Positions 1-6,776 are shown, numbered from the stretch's first letter. The stretch is DNA of 10,709 bases from Pseudonocardia sp. (GCA_030453005.1 JAKDLE010000044.1:1-10709); one strand, 5' to 3'. Notes: generated by a model from the sequence alone, not told the origin. Program-made: numbers and translations.

Positions 1-464
1 CAGAGGTGACGGCCCTCCTCCACGTTGACCTGGAACAGGTTGCGCAGGTCGTAGAGCGACGGGGCGGTCTCGCCGAGGCGGCGCTGCTGCTCCACCGACG
101 CGGGCTCGGTGTCGCCCTGGATGACGATCAGGCGCTGCAGCTCGGAGCGGTACTCGCCGGGCACCTGCTGCCAGACCGGCTTGCCCTTCTGGTCACCGAA
201 GGCGATCTTGCGGTCGTGGTTCCGCTCGGCGAGGAAGACACCCCAGCGGTACTCCTCCATCGCGACGTGCCCGAAGTGGGCCCAGCCCTCGCGGCCGACG
301 TCGACGGCCGTGCGCAGGTACACGTCCTCGGTGGGGACGGCCGGGCCCATCGTCTTCCACCAGTTGAGGAAGTTGGGCTGCCAGCTCTCCAGCGCGCGCT
401 GGAGCTTGCGGTCGCCCGCGAGGTCGACGTTGTTCGGGATCTTCTCGCTGTAGTCGATGCTCAT
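1..464 (-). CDS. boxB: BoxB, benzoyl-CoA 2,3-epoxidase (oxygenase component), N-terminal part
   Basis: This is the diiron oxygenase that, with the reductase BoxA, converts benzoyl-CoA, O2 and NADPH to 2,3-epoxybenzoyl-CoA in the aerobic benzoyl-CoA pathway in the cytoplasm. Only the first 154 residues are present; the gene runs off the left edge (family length is about 470). The protein begins MSIDYSEKIPNNVDL. Residues E120 (QGDTEPAS), E150 and H153 (VNVEEGRHL) fall at the positions of three of the iron ligands reported for Azoarcus evansii BoxB, as I recall that numbering, so the start and frame look right. The remaining ligands lie outside the window. The ATG at 464 follows the boxC stop by 2 nt. 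Its ribosome-binding site GGAGG (480-476) lies inside the boxC end, 11 nt from the ATG, which suggests translational coupling. No defect is visible in this part. boxA would be expected beyond the left edge or elsewhere. Confidence 0.93.
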   Translation of the reverse strand, partial: MSIDYSEKIPNNVDLAGDRKLQRALESWQPNFLNWWKTMGPAVPTEDVYLRTAVDVGREGWAHFGHVAMEEYRWGVFLAERNHDRKIAFGDQKGKPVWQQVPGEYRSELQRLIVIQGDTEPASVEQQRRLGETAPSLYDLRNLFQVNVEEGRHL

Positions 465-466
465 AC

Positions 467-2182
467 TCAGACTCGCCTCCGGTCGAACTCGGCCTTGCGT
501 CCCGTGCCGTACTTGCGCAACGCACCCTCAGGGCCGGACGCGTTGGGTCGAACGAAGATCCAGTTCTGCCAGGCGGTCAACCGGGAGAAGATGCGGCTCT
601 CCATCGTCTCCGGCCCGACGAAGCGGTGGTTGGCCTCCATGCCGGTCAGCGCGTCGGGGGACAGCGAGGCCCGCTCCTCCAGCATGATCCGGATCTCGTC
701 GGACCAGTCGATGTCGTCGGGGGCGTCGGTGACCAACCCCAAATCCATCGCCTCGACCGCGGAGATCCGGCGGCCGGTCTCCTGGCGCAGCTTCGCGATG
801 GTCTCGTCGTCGCCGTAGAAGCGCGAGCCGAGGCGGGTCAGGCCGTTGGACATCGGGAAGGCGCCGAAGTTGCTGTTCGACAGCATGATCTGCGCCTCGT
901 CGCCCTGCTCGGCCCCATCGTCGTCCAGGGTGCCGTCGAGCATGTACTGCCGGTCGCACGCCAGCGCCAGCTCCAGCAGCGCGCCCGCGAAGCACGAGCC
1001 CGGCTCGATCAGCGCGATCAGGCTGCGCGAGGTGACGTCGAGGCGCTTGAGGGTGCGCTTGAAGTAGTGCCGGATCTCGTTGACCAGCCAGTCCGACCCG
1101 CTGTGCTCCTCGATGACCCGTTCGAACGCCAGCGCGTCCTCGACGTCGCCCTTCGTCCGGACGATCCAGGTGCCCAGCTCCAGCTCGTTGGCCCGCAGCC
1201 GCAGGATGAGGTCGTCGAGCTCGCGGGTCATCGCCAGTGGCCAGAAGTCGGCACCGAGCTCGTGCACCCGGTCGACGGTGTCGGGCACGTCACCCTCGGG
1301 CCCGTGCACGGTGATCTCCACCAGGCCGGCGTCGCGGTCGAACACGGCGCTGACGTGGCGGTAGCGGATTCCGTCGGCGTCCTCCTCGCGCTGCAGCGGG
1401 GGGAGGGTGATGCCGGTGGCGCCCACGGGGCGGTTCGAGCCCGCCGCCGCGGTGGCCGCCCGCTCGGCGACCGTGGAGTCCCACGCACGCTTGGGGATCA
1501 CCTCGTCGACGAGCTTCCACTCCACGGCCTGCTTGCCCCGCGAACCCTCGGGTCGGGTGGCGAACACGTCGGCGCGGTCCTTGCGGACGCGGCGCTTGTC
1601 GATGACGCGGGTGAGTCCGCCGGTGCCGGGCAGCACGCCCAGCAGCGGCACCTCGGGCAGCGACACCGCTGAGGAGTTGTCGTCGACGAGCAGGATCTGC
1701 TCACAGGCCAGTGCCATCTCGTAGCCGCCGCCCGCCGCGGTGCCGTTGAGCGCCGCGATCCAGGTCTGGCCCGAGTGGGCCCCTGCGTCCTCGATGCCGT
1801 TGCGGGTCTCGTTGGTGAACTTACAGAAGTTCACCTTCCACGGGTGGCTCGACTGCGCGAGCATCCGGATGTTGGCGCCCGCACAGAAGTTCTTGTCCTT
1901 CGCGCTGGTCAGGACGACGGCGCGCACACCGGGGTGTTCGAACCGAAGGCGTTGGGTGACGTCGTAGAGCTCGATGTCGACGCCCAGGTCGTAGCTGTTC
2001 ATCTTGAGCTCGTAGCCGGGCACGATCCCGCCGGTCTCGTCGATGTCGAGGCGCACGTAGGCGACGTCGCCCTCAACGTCGACCTTCCAGTGCCGGTAGG
2101 CGGCCGGATCGACGTCGAACGAGACGGCGGGGGTGCGGTCGGTGGTGGTGAGGTCGGCGGGCACCTCGGTGGTGGTCGTCAT
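467..2182 (-). CDS. boxC: BoxC, 2,3-epoxybenzoyl-CoA dihydrolase (ring-cleaving crotonase)
   Basis: The enzyme hydrolyses 2,3-epoxybenzoyl-CoA to 3,4-dehydroadipyl-CoA semialdehyde plus formate, the oxygen-independent ring-opening step after BoxB. It is a crotonase-superfamily protein of 571 residues, close to the roughly 550 of characterised BoxC. The N-terminal crotonase fold shows the oxyanion-hole motifs FCAGANI (about 99-105) and GTAAGGGYEMALACE (about 147-161), followed by LPEVPLLGVLPGTGG (about 175-189). A second, diverged crotonase-like half follows, as is typical of BoxC. The first 20 residues are a Thr/Asp-rich extension. I chose the ATG at 2182 because GGAGGAG (2192-2186) sits just before it. 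An in-frame GTG at 2194 would add four residues but has no ribosome-binding site and lies very near the predicted transcript start. It is first in a boxC-boxB transcription unit with its own promoter; the ligase gene is separated from it by an opposed ATPase gene. Confidence 0.94.
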   Translation of the reverse strand: MTTTTEVPADLTTTDRTPAVSFDVDPAAYRHWKVDVEGDVAYVRLDIDETGGIVPGYELKMNSYDLGVDIELYDVTQRLRFEHPGVRAVVLTSAKDKNFCAGANIRMLAQSSHPWKVNFCKFTNETRNGIEDAGAHSGQTWIAALNGTAAGGGYEMALACEQILLVDDNSSAVSLPEVPLLGVLPGTGGLTRVIDKRRVRKDRADVFATRPEGSRGKQAVEWKLVDEVIPKRAWDSTVAERAATAAAGSNRPVGATGITLPPLQREEDADGIRYRHVSAVFDRDAGLVEITVHGPEGDVPDTVDRVHELGADFWPLAMTRELDDLILRLRANELELGTWIVRTKGDVEDALAFERVIEEHSGSDWLVNEIRHYFKRTLKRLDVTSRSLIALIEPGSCFAGALLELALACDRQYMLDGTLDDDGAEQGDEAQIMLSNSNFGAFPMSNGLTRLGSRFYGDDETIAKLRQETGRRISAVEAMDLGLVTDAPDDIDWSDEIRIMLEERASLSPDALTGMEANHRFVGPETMESRIFSRLTAWQNWIFVRPNASGPEGALRKYGTGRKAEFDRRRV

Positions 2183-2207
2183 CGGCTCCTCCACGGGGTC
2201 GGCTCAA

Positions 2208-2237
2208 AGTCTACAGCAACACAGCGCAACAAGCCAA
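2208..2237 (-). promoter_or_regulatory. Predicted promoter of boxC-boxB
   Basis: On the minus strand there is a -35-like TTGGCT (2237-2232), an 18-nt spacer and a -10-like TAGACT (2213-2208). Transcription would start near 2201, leaving a leader of about 20 nt before the boxC ATG at 2182 that includes its GGAGGAG site. This is a consensus-based prediction only. Confidence 0.42.
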
Positions 2238-2352
2238 GTGTGTAGAACGTCGATCAGTCCGACCTGCTCCCGTGCAACGCCGTGAACCGCGTACCTCCGC
2301 AGGTCGCTGTCCGGTCGGGTCCGGCGTGACGGCCGAAGCTCAGGGCCACCCC

Positions 2353-2440
2353 CGCGAACCGCAGTAGCGTGCTCCGCGAATCGCAAGCCGTATGGACGCG
2401 GATTACAAGCTCGCAAGACGCGAACCGTAAGATCGAGGGT
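2353..2440. repeat. Degenerate tandem repeat, four units of 22 bp
   Basis: CGCG recurs at exactly 22-bp steps at 2353, 2375, 2397 and 2419. The first 12 bases of the units read CGCGAACCGCAG, CGCGAATCGCAA, CGCGGATTACAA and CGCGAACCGTAA, giving a core of about CGCGAAYCGCAA; the last 10 bases of each unit are poorly conserved. The array ends where the predicted -10 element of the ATPase gene begins. Two helical turns per unit would place the cores on one face of the DNA, as in a multi-site operator. The rest of the 2214-2352 spacer shows nothing clear apart from one related sequence, CGTGAACCGC, at 2281, which is out of phase. Confidence 0.6.
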
Positions 2441-2445
2441 ACGCT
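2440..2445 (+). promoter_or_regulatory. Predicted -10 element of a leaderless ATPase transcript
   Basis: TACGCT at 2440-2445 fits the actinobacterial TANNNT -10 pattern and ends 6 nt before the GTG at 2452, so transcription could begin at the start codon itself. The only Shine-Dalgarno-like sequence (GAGGG, 2435-2439) is 12 nt from the GTG, which is too far to be convincing. No clear -35 is seen. Confidence 0.4.
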
Positions 2446-2451
2446 CGGGCT

Positions 2452-3684
2452 GTGTATCGACCACGACTACTCGCTGGTCCGCTGGAGGAAGCTCTGGCTG
2501 ACACGCCCGTTGTGGTCGTCGCAGGGCCCCGGCAGGCCGGTAAGAGCACGCTCGCCGAGCGCGTCGTGACCGGGCGTGGCGGAACGTGGCTGAATCTCGA
2601 CGACACGGTGAGCCTCGACGCGGCCAGATCCGATCCGGTGGGCTTCGTCAGCGGTCGTACCGGGTTGGTGGGAATCGACGAGGCCCAGCGAGCGCCGGAA
2701 CTCCTTCTCGCCATCAAGGCGCAGGTCGACCGGGATCGACGGCCCGGTCGGTTCCTGCTCACGGGCTCGACCCGGCTGTTGGGCGCTCCGGGCCTGGCCG
2801 ACTCCCTGGCGGGCCGCATGGAGTCGCTGATCCTCTGGCCGTTCACACAGGCGGAGCTGAACGCGCCGCCCGCCTCGGCCGACGTCGTCGACCGCGCGTT
2901 CTCCGACGAACTCGGCGGACTCCGTCCCGAGCCGGTCGCACGTTCGGGCGTCCTTGAACGCGCGGGTGCGGGCGGCTACCTCCCGGCCCTGGTCCGGACC
3001 GGTCGGCGCCGGGACGCCTGGTTCGACAGCTACGTGTCCGGCGTGATCGACCGTGAGGTACGGACGGTCGCGGACGTCACCTACCTCCGGGAGCTGCCGC
3101 GACTGCTCCGGCTCGTGGCGGCACGGACCGCGGGCGAACTGAACGTCGCCGACATCGCACGGGACCTCGGCCTGACGCGCCCGACCACGGACAGCTACCT
3201 CGCGCATCTCGAAGCGGTCTTCCTCGTCCAGACGGTGCCGGCGTGGTCGACCAACCTGACCTCCCGGGTCGTGCGACGGCCCAAGATCGGACTCGGCGAC
3301 ACGGGTCTGGCCGCCCGGATGCTCGGCGGCCGCGTGCGCACCGACGGACAGGTCGCAGGGCGACTGGTCGAGACGTTCGTGACCAACGAACTGCGCGCCC
3401 AGGCCGAGTGGTCACAGACCCGGCCTGAACTGTTCCACTACCGCGATCGTGACGGGACCGAGGTCGACCTCGTGCTCGAGTCGGGTGACGGTCGGGTCGT
3501 CGGGGTCGAGGTGAAGGCGGGCGCAACCGTGCGCGCGGAGGACCTGCGCGGGTTGCGACTGCTCGAGGAGCGGTTGGGCAGCGACTTCGCCTGTGGGATG
3601 GTGCTGTGCACTGCGCCGCAGCCCGTTCACCTCGGAGGTCGGCTGTGGACGCTGCCGATCTCGGCACTCTGGTCCGCCGGCTGA
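2452..3684 (+). CDS. DUF4143-type AAA ATPase (ATP-binding protein of unknown role)
   Basis: This 410-residue P-loop ATPase begins MYRPRLLAGPLEEAL, a start typical of the family. Walker A is GPRQAGKST (25-33), Walker B VGIDEAQ (73-79), and a sensor-1-like strand LLTGSTR lies at 102-108. A helix-turn-helix-like segment, ADIARDLGLTRPTTDSYLAHLE, spans about 233-254. The C-terminal DUF4143 region carries D339 and E353-V-K355 (VDLVLE, then VEVKAG), the D...ExK arrangement of PD-(D/E)xK nuclease folds, although nuclease activity is not established for this family. Its cellular role is unknown, and no toxin or partner gene adjoins it. It is the only plus-strand gene among the box genes and is convergent with the ligase gene (30-bp gap). 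Codons such as TAT, CGA and CTA near its start are less GC-biased than its neighbours, which fits later insertion. The GTG start is supported by family alignment and the nearby -10 element rather than by a ribosome-binding site. Confidence 0.88.
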   Translation: MYRPRLLAGPLEEALADTPVVVVAGPRQAGKSTLAERVVTGRGGTWLNLDDTVSLDAARSDPVGFVSGRTGLVGIDEAQRAPELLLAIKAQVDRDRRPGRFLLTGSTRLLGAPGLADSLAGRMESLILWPFTQAELNAPPASADVVDRAFSDELGGLRPEPVARSGVLERAGAGGYLPALVRTGRRRDAWFDSYVSGVIDREVRTVADVTYLRELPRLLRLVAARTAGELNVADIARDLGLTRPTTDSYLAHLEAVFLVQTVPAWSTNLTSRVVRRPKIGLGDTGLAARMLGGRVRTDGQVAGRLVETFVTNELRAQAEWSQTRPELFHYRDRDGTEVDLVLESGDGRVVGVEVKAGATVRAEDLRGLRLLEERLGSDFACGMVLCTAPQPVHLGGRLWTLPISALWSAG

Positions 3685-3714
3685 CGCTGGCCTGGATACG
3701 TCACGCCGCGGCGG
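3685..3714. other. Convergent gap between ATPase and ligase genes
   Basis: Thirty bases separate the two opposed stop codons. Apart from the 10-bp palindrome CGCCGCGGCG (3704-3713), which has no loop and no T tract, I see no terminator here. Confidence 0.5.
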
Positions 3715-5307
3715 TCAGGCCTGTGCCTCCGCCACGTCCGACGGCGCACTGGGGGCGGGGACGACGGTGGTCGACGCCAGCTCGCGCAGGCGGTAGCGCT
3801 GGATCTTCCCGGTGGCGGTGCGCGGCAGCTCGCTGACCTCGACGACCGTCCGGGGCCGCTTGAACGACGCCAGCCCGGCCCGGCAGAACGCGATGATCTC
3901 CTCGGCATCCACGTGGGTACCCGGCGCCGGGACGAGGTAGGCCACCGGCTTGTCGAGACCGTCGGCGTCCGGGACGCCGATGACGACCGCCTCGGCGACG
4001 TCCGGGTGCTCCAGCAACCGGGTCTCGACCTCGGTGGGGCTGACCCAGATCCCGCCGACCTTGAGCACGTCGTCGGCGCGGCCCAGGCAGGTGTAGCTGC
4101 CGTCCGCGCCGCGAACGTACTGGTCGCCGGTGCGCATCCACTCGCCCTGGAACACCGTCCGGTTCACCTCGGTGCGACACCAGTACCCCGTGCAGACCGA
4201 CTCACCCGAGACGTAGAGCATGCCCGGCTCGTCGGCGCCGGTGATCACGGTGCCGTCGGCCCGGCGCAGCTCCACCCGGTAGCCGGGCACGGGGAACCCG
4301 GAGCTGCCGGGCACGACGGCGCCGGAGGTGTTGGAGATGAAGATGTGCAGCGCCTCGGTGGAGCCGATGCCGTCGAGGATCTCGAAGCCGTACTGCTCGG
4401 CCACGCCGTGGAACATGCGCGCGGGCAGGGCCTCGCCCGCCGAGACGCCGTTGCGCACGGTCGCGAACGTCTCCCTCGGCAGGTCCGCGGCCATCAGCGG
4501 GCCCCAGAAGCTGGGGCCGCCGAAGAACAGGGTGACGCCGTGCTCGGCCGTCAGCTCACCGAACCGCGTCGGGTTGGGCCGGTTCGGCTCCAACACGGCG
4601 CTCGCGCCCACCGACAGCGGGAAGAACAGCGAGTTGCCGATGCCGTAGGCGAAGAACAGCTTGGCGGCCGAGAGGCAGACGTCGTCGGGCCCGACGCCCA
4701 GCACCGCGCTGCTGTAGGTCTCGCACACGAACCGGATGTCGACGTGGCGGTGCATCGCCCCCTTGGGGGTCCCCGTCGTGCCGGAGGTGTAGAGCCACAG
4801 GGCGGGCGACTCGTCCCAGGTGGCGTAGGGCCGCTCCGCGGCCCCGGAGGTCCGCAGCTCGGCCCAGGTGAGGCCGGTGACGCCGGGGACCTGCGGGGCG
4901 GTGTCGCCGGTGAGAACGAGATGGCGCAGGTCGGGTGCGTCGGCGGCGGCCGTGACGGCCGTGGCGTACTCGGTGCTGCCCAGCAGTACGCGGGCGCGGG
5001 AGTCGACCACGAGCTTCCTCAGCTCCGGACCGGTGAGCATCGTCGACGACGGGACGGCGACCGCCCCGACGTACATCGCGGCGAGGATGCCGGTGACCAG
5101 CTCCACGTCGTCGACCATGCACAGCAGCACGCGTTCCTCGGGGCGGACCCCGATGGCGACCAGTCCGGCGGCGACGCGCCGGACCTCCTCGGTGAGCTCG
5201 GAGTACGTGGTGGTGCCGCGGGGGTGTCTCAGCGCGATCCGGTCGCCGTCACCGGCGGTGACCCGGTGTTCGGTGAGGTACGCGGCGGCGTTGAACGGTT
5301 CCGTCAT
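3715..5307 (-). CDS. bclA: Benzoate-CoA ligase
   Basis: This ligase activates benzoate with ATP and CoA to benzoyl-CoA, AMP and PPi, the entry step for the BoxB/BoxC route in the same cluster. It has 530 residues, normal for the family, and is an adenylate-forming (ANL) enzyme: P-loop YTSGTTGTPKGA (173-184), GIGSTEALHIFISN (313-326), MRTGD (391-395), hinge GRADDVLKVGG (409-419) and the catalytic lysine K501 in PRTATGK. LFFAYGIGNSLFFPL (217-231) and the STEALHIFISN stretch are typical of benzoate-CoA ligases rather than general acyl-CoA synthetases. The ATG at 5307 has GGAG (5317-5314) six bases upstream; a longer in-frame reading to 5400 lacks such a site and would cross the promoter region. 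It is divergent from the alcohol dehydrogenase gene and convergent with the ATPase. A related hydroxybenzoate or aminobenzoate substrate cannot be excluded from sequence alone, but the BoxBC context favours benzoate. Confidence 0.92.
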   Translation of the reverse strand: MTEPFNAAAYLTEHRVTAGDGDRIALRHPRGTTTYSELTEEVRRVAAGLVAIGVRPEERVLLCMVDDVELVTGILAAMYVGAVAVPSSTMLTGPELRKLVVDSRARVLLGSTEYATAVTAAADAPDLRHLVLTGDTAPQVPGVTGLTWAELRTSGAAERPYATWDESPALWLYTSGTTGTPKGAMHRHVDIRFVCETYSSAVLGVGPDDVCLSAAKLFFAYGIGNSLFFPLSVGASAVLEPNRPNPTRFGELTAEHGVTLFFGGPSFWGPLMAADLPRETFATVRNGVSAGEALPARMFHGVAEQYGFEILDGIGSTEALHIFISNTSGAVVPGSSGFPVPGYRVELRRADGTVITGADEPGMLYVSGESVCTGYWCRTEVNRTVFQGEWMRTGDQYVRGADGSYTCLGRADDVLKVGGIWVSPTEVETRLLEHPDVAEAVVIGVPDADGLDKPVAYLVPAPGTHVDAEEIIAFCRAGLASFKRPRTVVEVSELPRTATGKIQRYRLRELASTTVVPAPSAPSDVAEAQA

Positions 5308-5341
5308 CGGGCGCTCCGTTGCGGGGTTCGGGTGGCATCGA

Positions 5342-5347
5342 ACTCTA
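5342..5347 (-). promoter_or_regulatory. Possible -10 element of the benzoate-CoA ligase gene
   Basis: TAGAGT on the minus strand (5347-5342) resembles the TAGACT proposed for boxC and would give a leader of about 28 nt. No good -35 sits at the right distance, so this is tentative. Confidence 0.25.
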
Positions 5348-5382
5348 CTGGTACACCGCCCGGCGTAACGGATGCGTAGACC

Positions 5383-5411
5383 TTCCCAAGACATGCGCAC
5401 CCTGCTATGAA
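5383..5411 (+). promoter_or_regulatory. Predicted promoter of the alcohol dehydrogenase gene
   Basis: A -35-like TTCCCA (5383-5388, four of six consensus bases), a 17-nt spacer and an extended -10, TGCTATGAA (5403-5411), are present. The leader would be about 48 nt and would include the short palindrome GTGCGCCGCAC at 5419-5429. Confidence 0.45.
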
Positions 5412-5465
5412 CGGTGTGGTGCGCCGCACATGGGCGCTGACCGGAATCAGTTCGAGGGAGAGCAC

Positions 5466-6593
5466 ATGCAGACGCGCGGAGCGATCATCCGGCAGGCGCC
5501 GGGCAAGTACGAGGTCGTCGACCTCGAGGTGGACGACCCGCGGGCCAACGAGGTGCAGGTCAAGCTGACGGCGTCGGGTCTGTGCCACTCCGACGACCAC
5601 ATCGCCACCGGGGACATCCCCGTCGGCAGGTACCCGTTCGCGGGCGGCCACGAGGGCGCGGGCATCGTCACCAAGGCGGGCCTCAACAGCAAGGGGCTCA
5701 AGGAGGGCGACCACGTCGTCTTCTCCTTCCTGCCCGCCTGCGGGCACTGCCGCTGGTGCGCCTCGGGCATGCAGAACCTCTGCGACCTGGGCGCGGGCCT
5801 GCTCGCGGGTTCCCGCTGGGAGGACCCCACCGACTTCCGCCTGAAGCTGGCGGGCACCGACACCGCGGTGGGCCAGATGTGCGGGCTCTCCACCTTCTGC
5901 GAGACCACCACCGTGTCGGCCGACTCGGCCGTCAAGGTGCCCGACGACATCCCGCTCGACGTGGCCTGCCTCGTCGGCTGTGGCGTCGGCACCGGCTGGG
6001 GTTCCGCGGTGAACGCCGGCGGCGTGCAGCCGGGCCACACGACCATCGTCATGGGCGTCGGCGGCATCGGGATCAACGCGGTGCAGGGTGCGTCGCACGC
6101 GGGCGCGTCCAACGTGATCGCCGTCGACCCGGTGGCGTTCAAGCGCGAGAAGGCCCAGGAGCTCGGCGCCACCCACGCCGTCGAGTCGATGGAGGAGGCC
6201 ACCGAGCTGGCCCAGCAGTTCACCAACGGCCAGGGTGCCGACCAGTGCATCATCACGGTCGGTGTGATCAAGCCGGAGTACGTCGGGCAGGCGATGGCCT
6301 CGATCCGCAAGGCGGGCACCGTCGTCGTCACGGCGCTGGGCAACATCGCCGACACCACGCCGCTGCCGGTGTCGCTGGCCGACGTCACGCTGTTCCAGAA
6401 GCGGATCCAGGGCGCGATGTTCGGCCAGTCCAACCCGAACTGGGACATCCTGCGCCAGCTGCAGCTCTACCGCGAGGGCGTCCTCAAGCTCGACGAGCTC
6501 GTGACGAAGACCTACACGCTCGACGAGATCCAGCAGGGCTACCAGGACATGCACGACGGCAAGATCATGCGCGGCGTCATCAAGTACAGCTGA
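5466..6593 (+). CDS. NDMA-dependent (mycofactocin-type) zinc alcohol dehydrogenase
   Basis: This is a medium-chain zinc alcohol dehydrogenase of 375 residues resembling the NDMA-dependent actinobacterial family (Rxyl_3153-like). In that family a tightly bound NAD(H) is recycled through an artificial acceptor in vitro and is linked to mycofactocin in vivo. Catalytic zinc residues are C40 (GLCHSDDH), H62-E63 (GGHEGAG) and C172 (GCGVGTGWG). Structural-zinc cysteines are C92, C95, C98 and C106. The Rossmann glycines are GVGGIG (197-202), with D221 at the end of the second strand as expected for NAD. The ATG at 5466 follows GAGGGAG (5454-5460) by 5 nt; a more upstream in-frame ATG at 5430 has no such site. 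It is divergent from benzoate-CoA ligase, so an aryl-alcohol substrate such as benzyl alcohol is conceivable, but substrates in this family are broad. A large inverted repeat just after the stop probably ends the transcript. Confidence 0.9.
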   Translation: MQTRGAIIRQAPGKYEVVDLEVDDPRANEVQVKLTASGLCHSDDHIATGDIPVGRYPFAGGHEGAGIVTKAGLNSKGLKEGDHVVFSFLPACGHCRWCASGMQNLCDLGAGLLAGSRWEDPTDFRLKLAGTDTAVGQMCGLSTFCETTTVSADSAVKVPDDIPLDVACLVGCGVGTGWGSAVNAGGVQPGHTTIVMGVGGIGINAVQGASHAGASNVIAVDPVAFKREKAQELGATHAVESMEEATELAQQFTNGQGADQCIITVGVIKPEYVGQAMASIRKAGTVVVTALGNIADTTPLPVSLADVTLFQKRIQGAMFGQSNPNWDILRQLQLYREGVLKLDELVTKTYTLDEIQQGYQDMHDGKIMRGVIKYS

Positions 6594-6606
6594 CCCCCGC
6601 CGCACG

Positions 6607-6661
6607 TTGCAGGAAGGCCACCTTCATGCAATCTCGTTGCGTGAAGGTGGCCTTCCTGCAA
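6607..6661 (+). terminator. Large inverted repeat after the alcohol dehydrogenase gene, probable terminator
   Basis: Two 25-nt arms (6607-6631 and 6637-6661) are reverse complements except for one position and are separated by the 5-nt loop TCTCG. It begins 14 nt after the stop codon. No T tract follows, as is common in actinobacterial terminators. Each arm is itself a small hairpin: the left has TTGCA/TGCAA ends around GAAGG-CCA-CCTTC, and the right has GAAGG-TGG-CCTTC. The region could therefore form either one long stem or two short ones. It may be a dispersed intergenic repeat as well as a terminator. Confidence 0.7.
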
Positions 6662-6710
6662 TCAGGAGCGGGCCTCCCCAGCCCCGGCGCGCTCACTCGC
6701 CACCCCCGGC

Positions 6711-6753
6711 GAACGGCCCACTCGGCCAACGAGGTTGGTCGAGAGTGCCGTTC
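6711..6753. repeat. 20-bp imperfect inverted repeat upstream of the MoxR/VWA gene
   Basis: The arms 6711-6730 and 6734-6753 match at 17 of 20 positions around the 3-nt centre GAG. The outer GAACGGC/GCCGTTC, middle CTCG/CGAG and inner CCAAC/GTTGG blocks are perfect. It ends 23 nt before the ATG at 6777 and just before its ribosome-binding site. It could be an operator, a structured leader or a copy of a dispersed repeat; no clear promoter could be fixed around it. Confidence 0.65.
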
Positions 6754-6776
6754 GCTCGTCTACCGGAGAGGAACAC

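Noticed and set aside
2192..2194. GTG at 2194 as the boxC start
   Set aside because: It has no ribosome-binding site and would leave only a few bases of leader from the predicted transcription start; the ATG at 2182 follows GGAGGAG.
2204..2464. Minus-strand 86-codon frame in the boxC-ATPase spacer
   Set aside because: It overlaps the predicted boxC promoter and the 22-bp repeats, has no ribosome-binding site that I can see, and resembles no known protein.
3913..5379. Long open frame (488 codons) on the plus strand opposite the ligase gene
   Set aside because: It is antisense to a clear benzoate-CoA ligase, has biased composition rich in Gly, Ala, Val, Arg and His, and shows no motif. Such frames arise from high GC at third codon positions.
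5304..6605. Minus-strand open frame of 433 codons opposite the alcohol dehydrogenase
   Set aside because: It is the antisense of an obvious zinc dehydrogenase, with no family motifs, and it would also cross the divergent promoter region.
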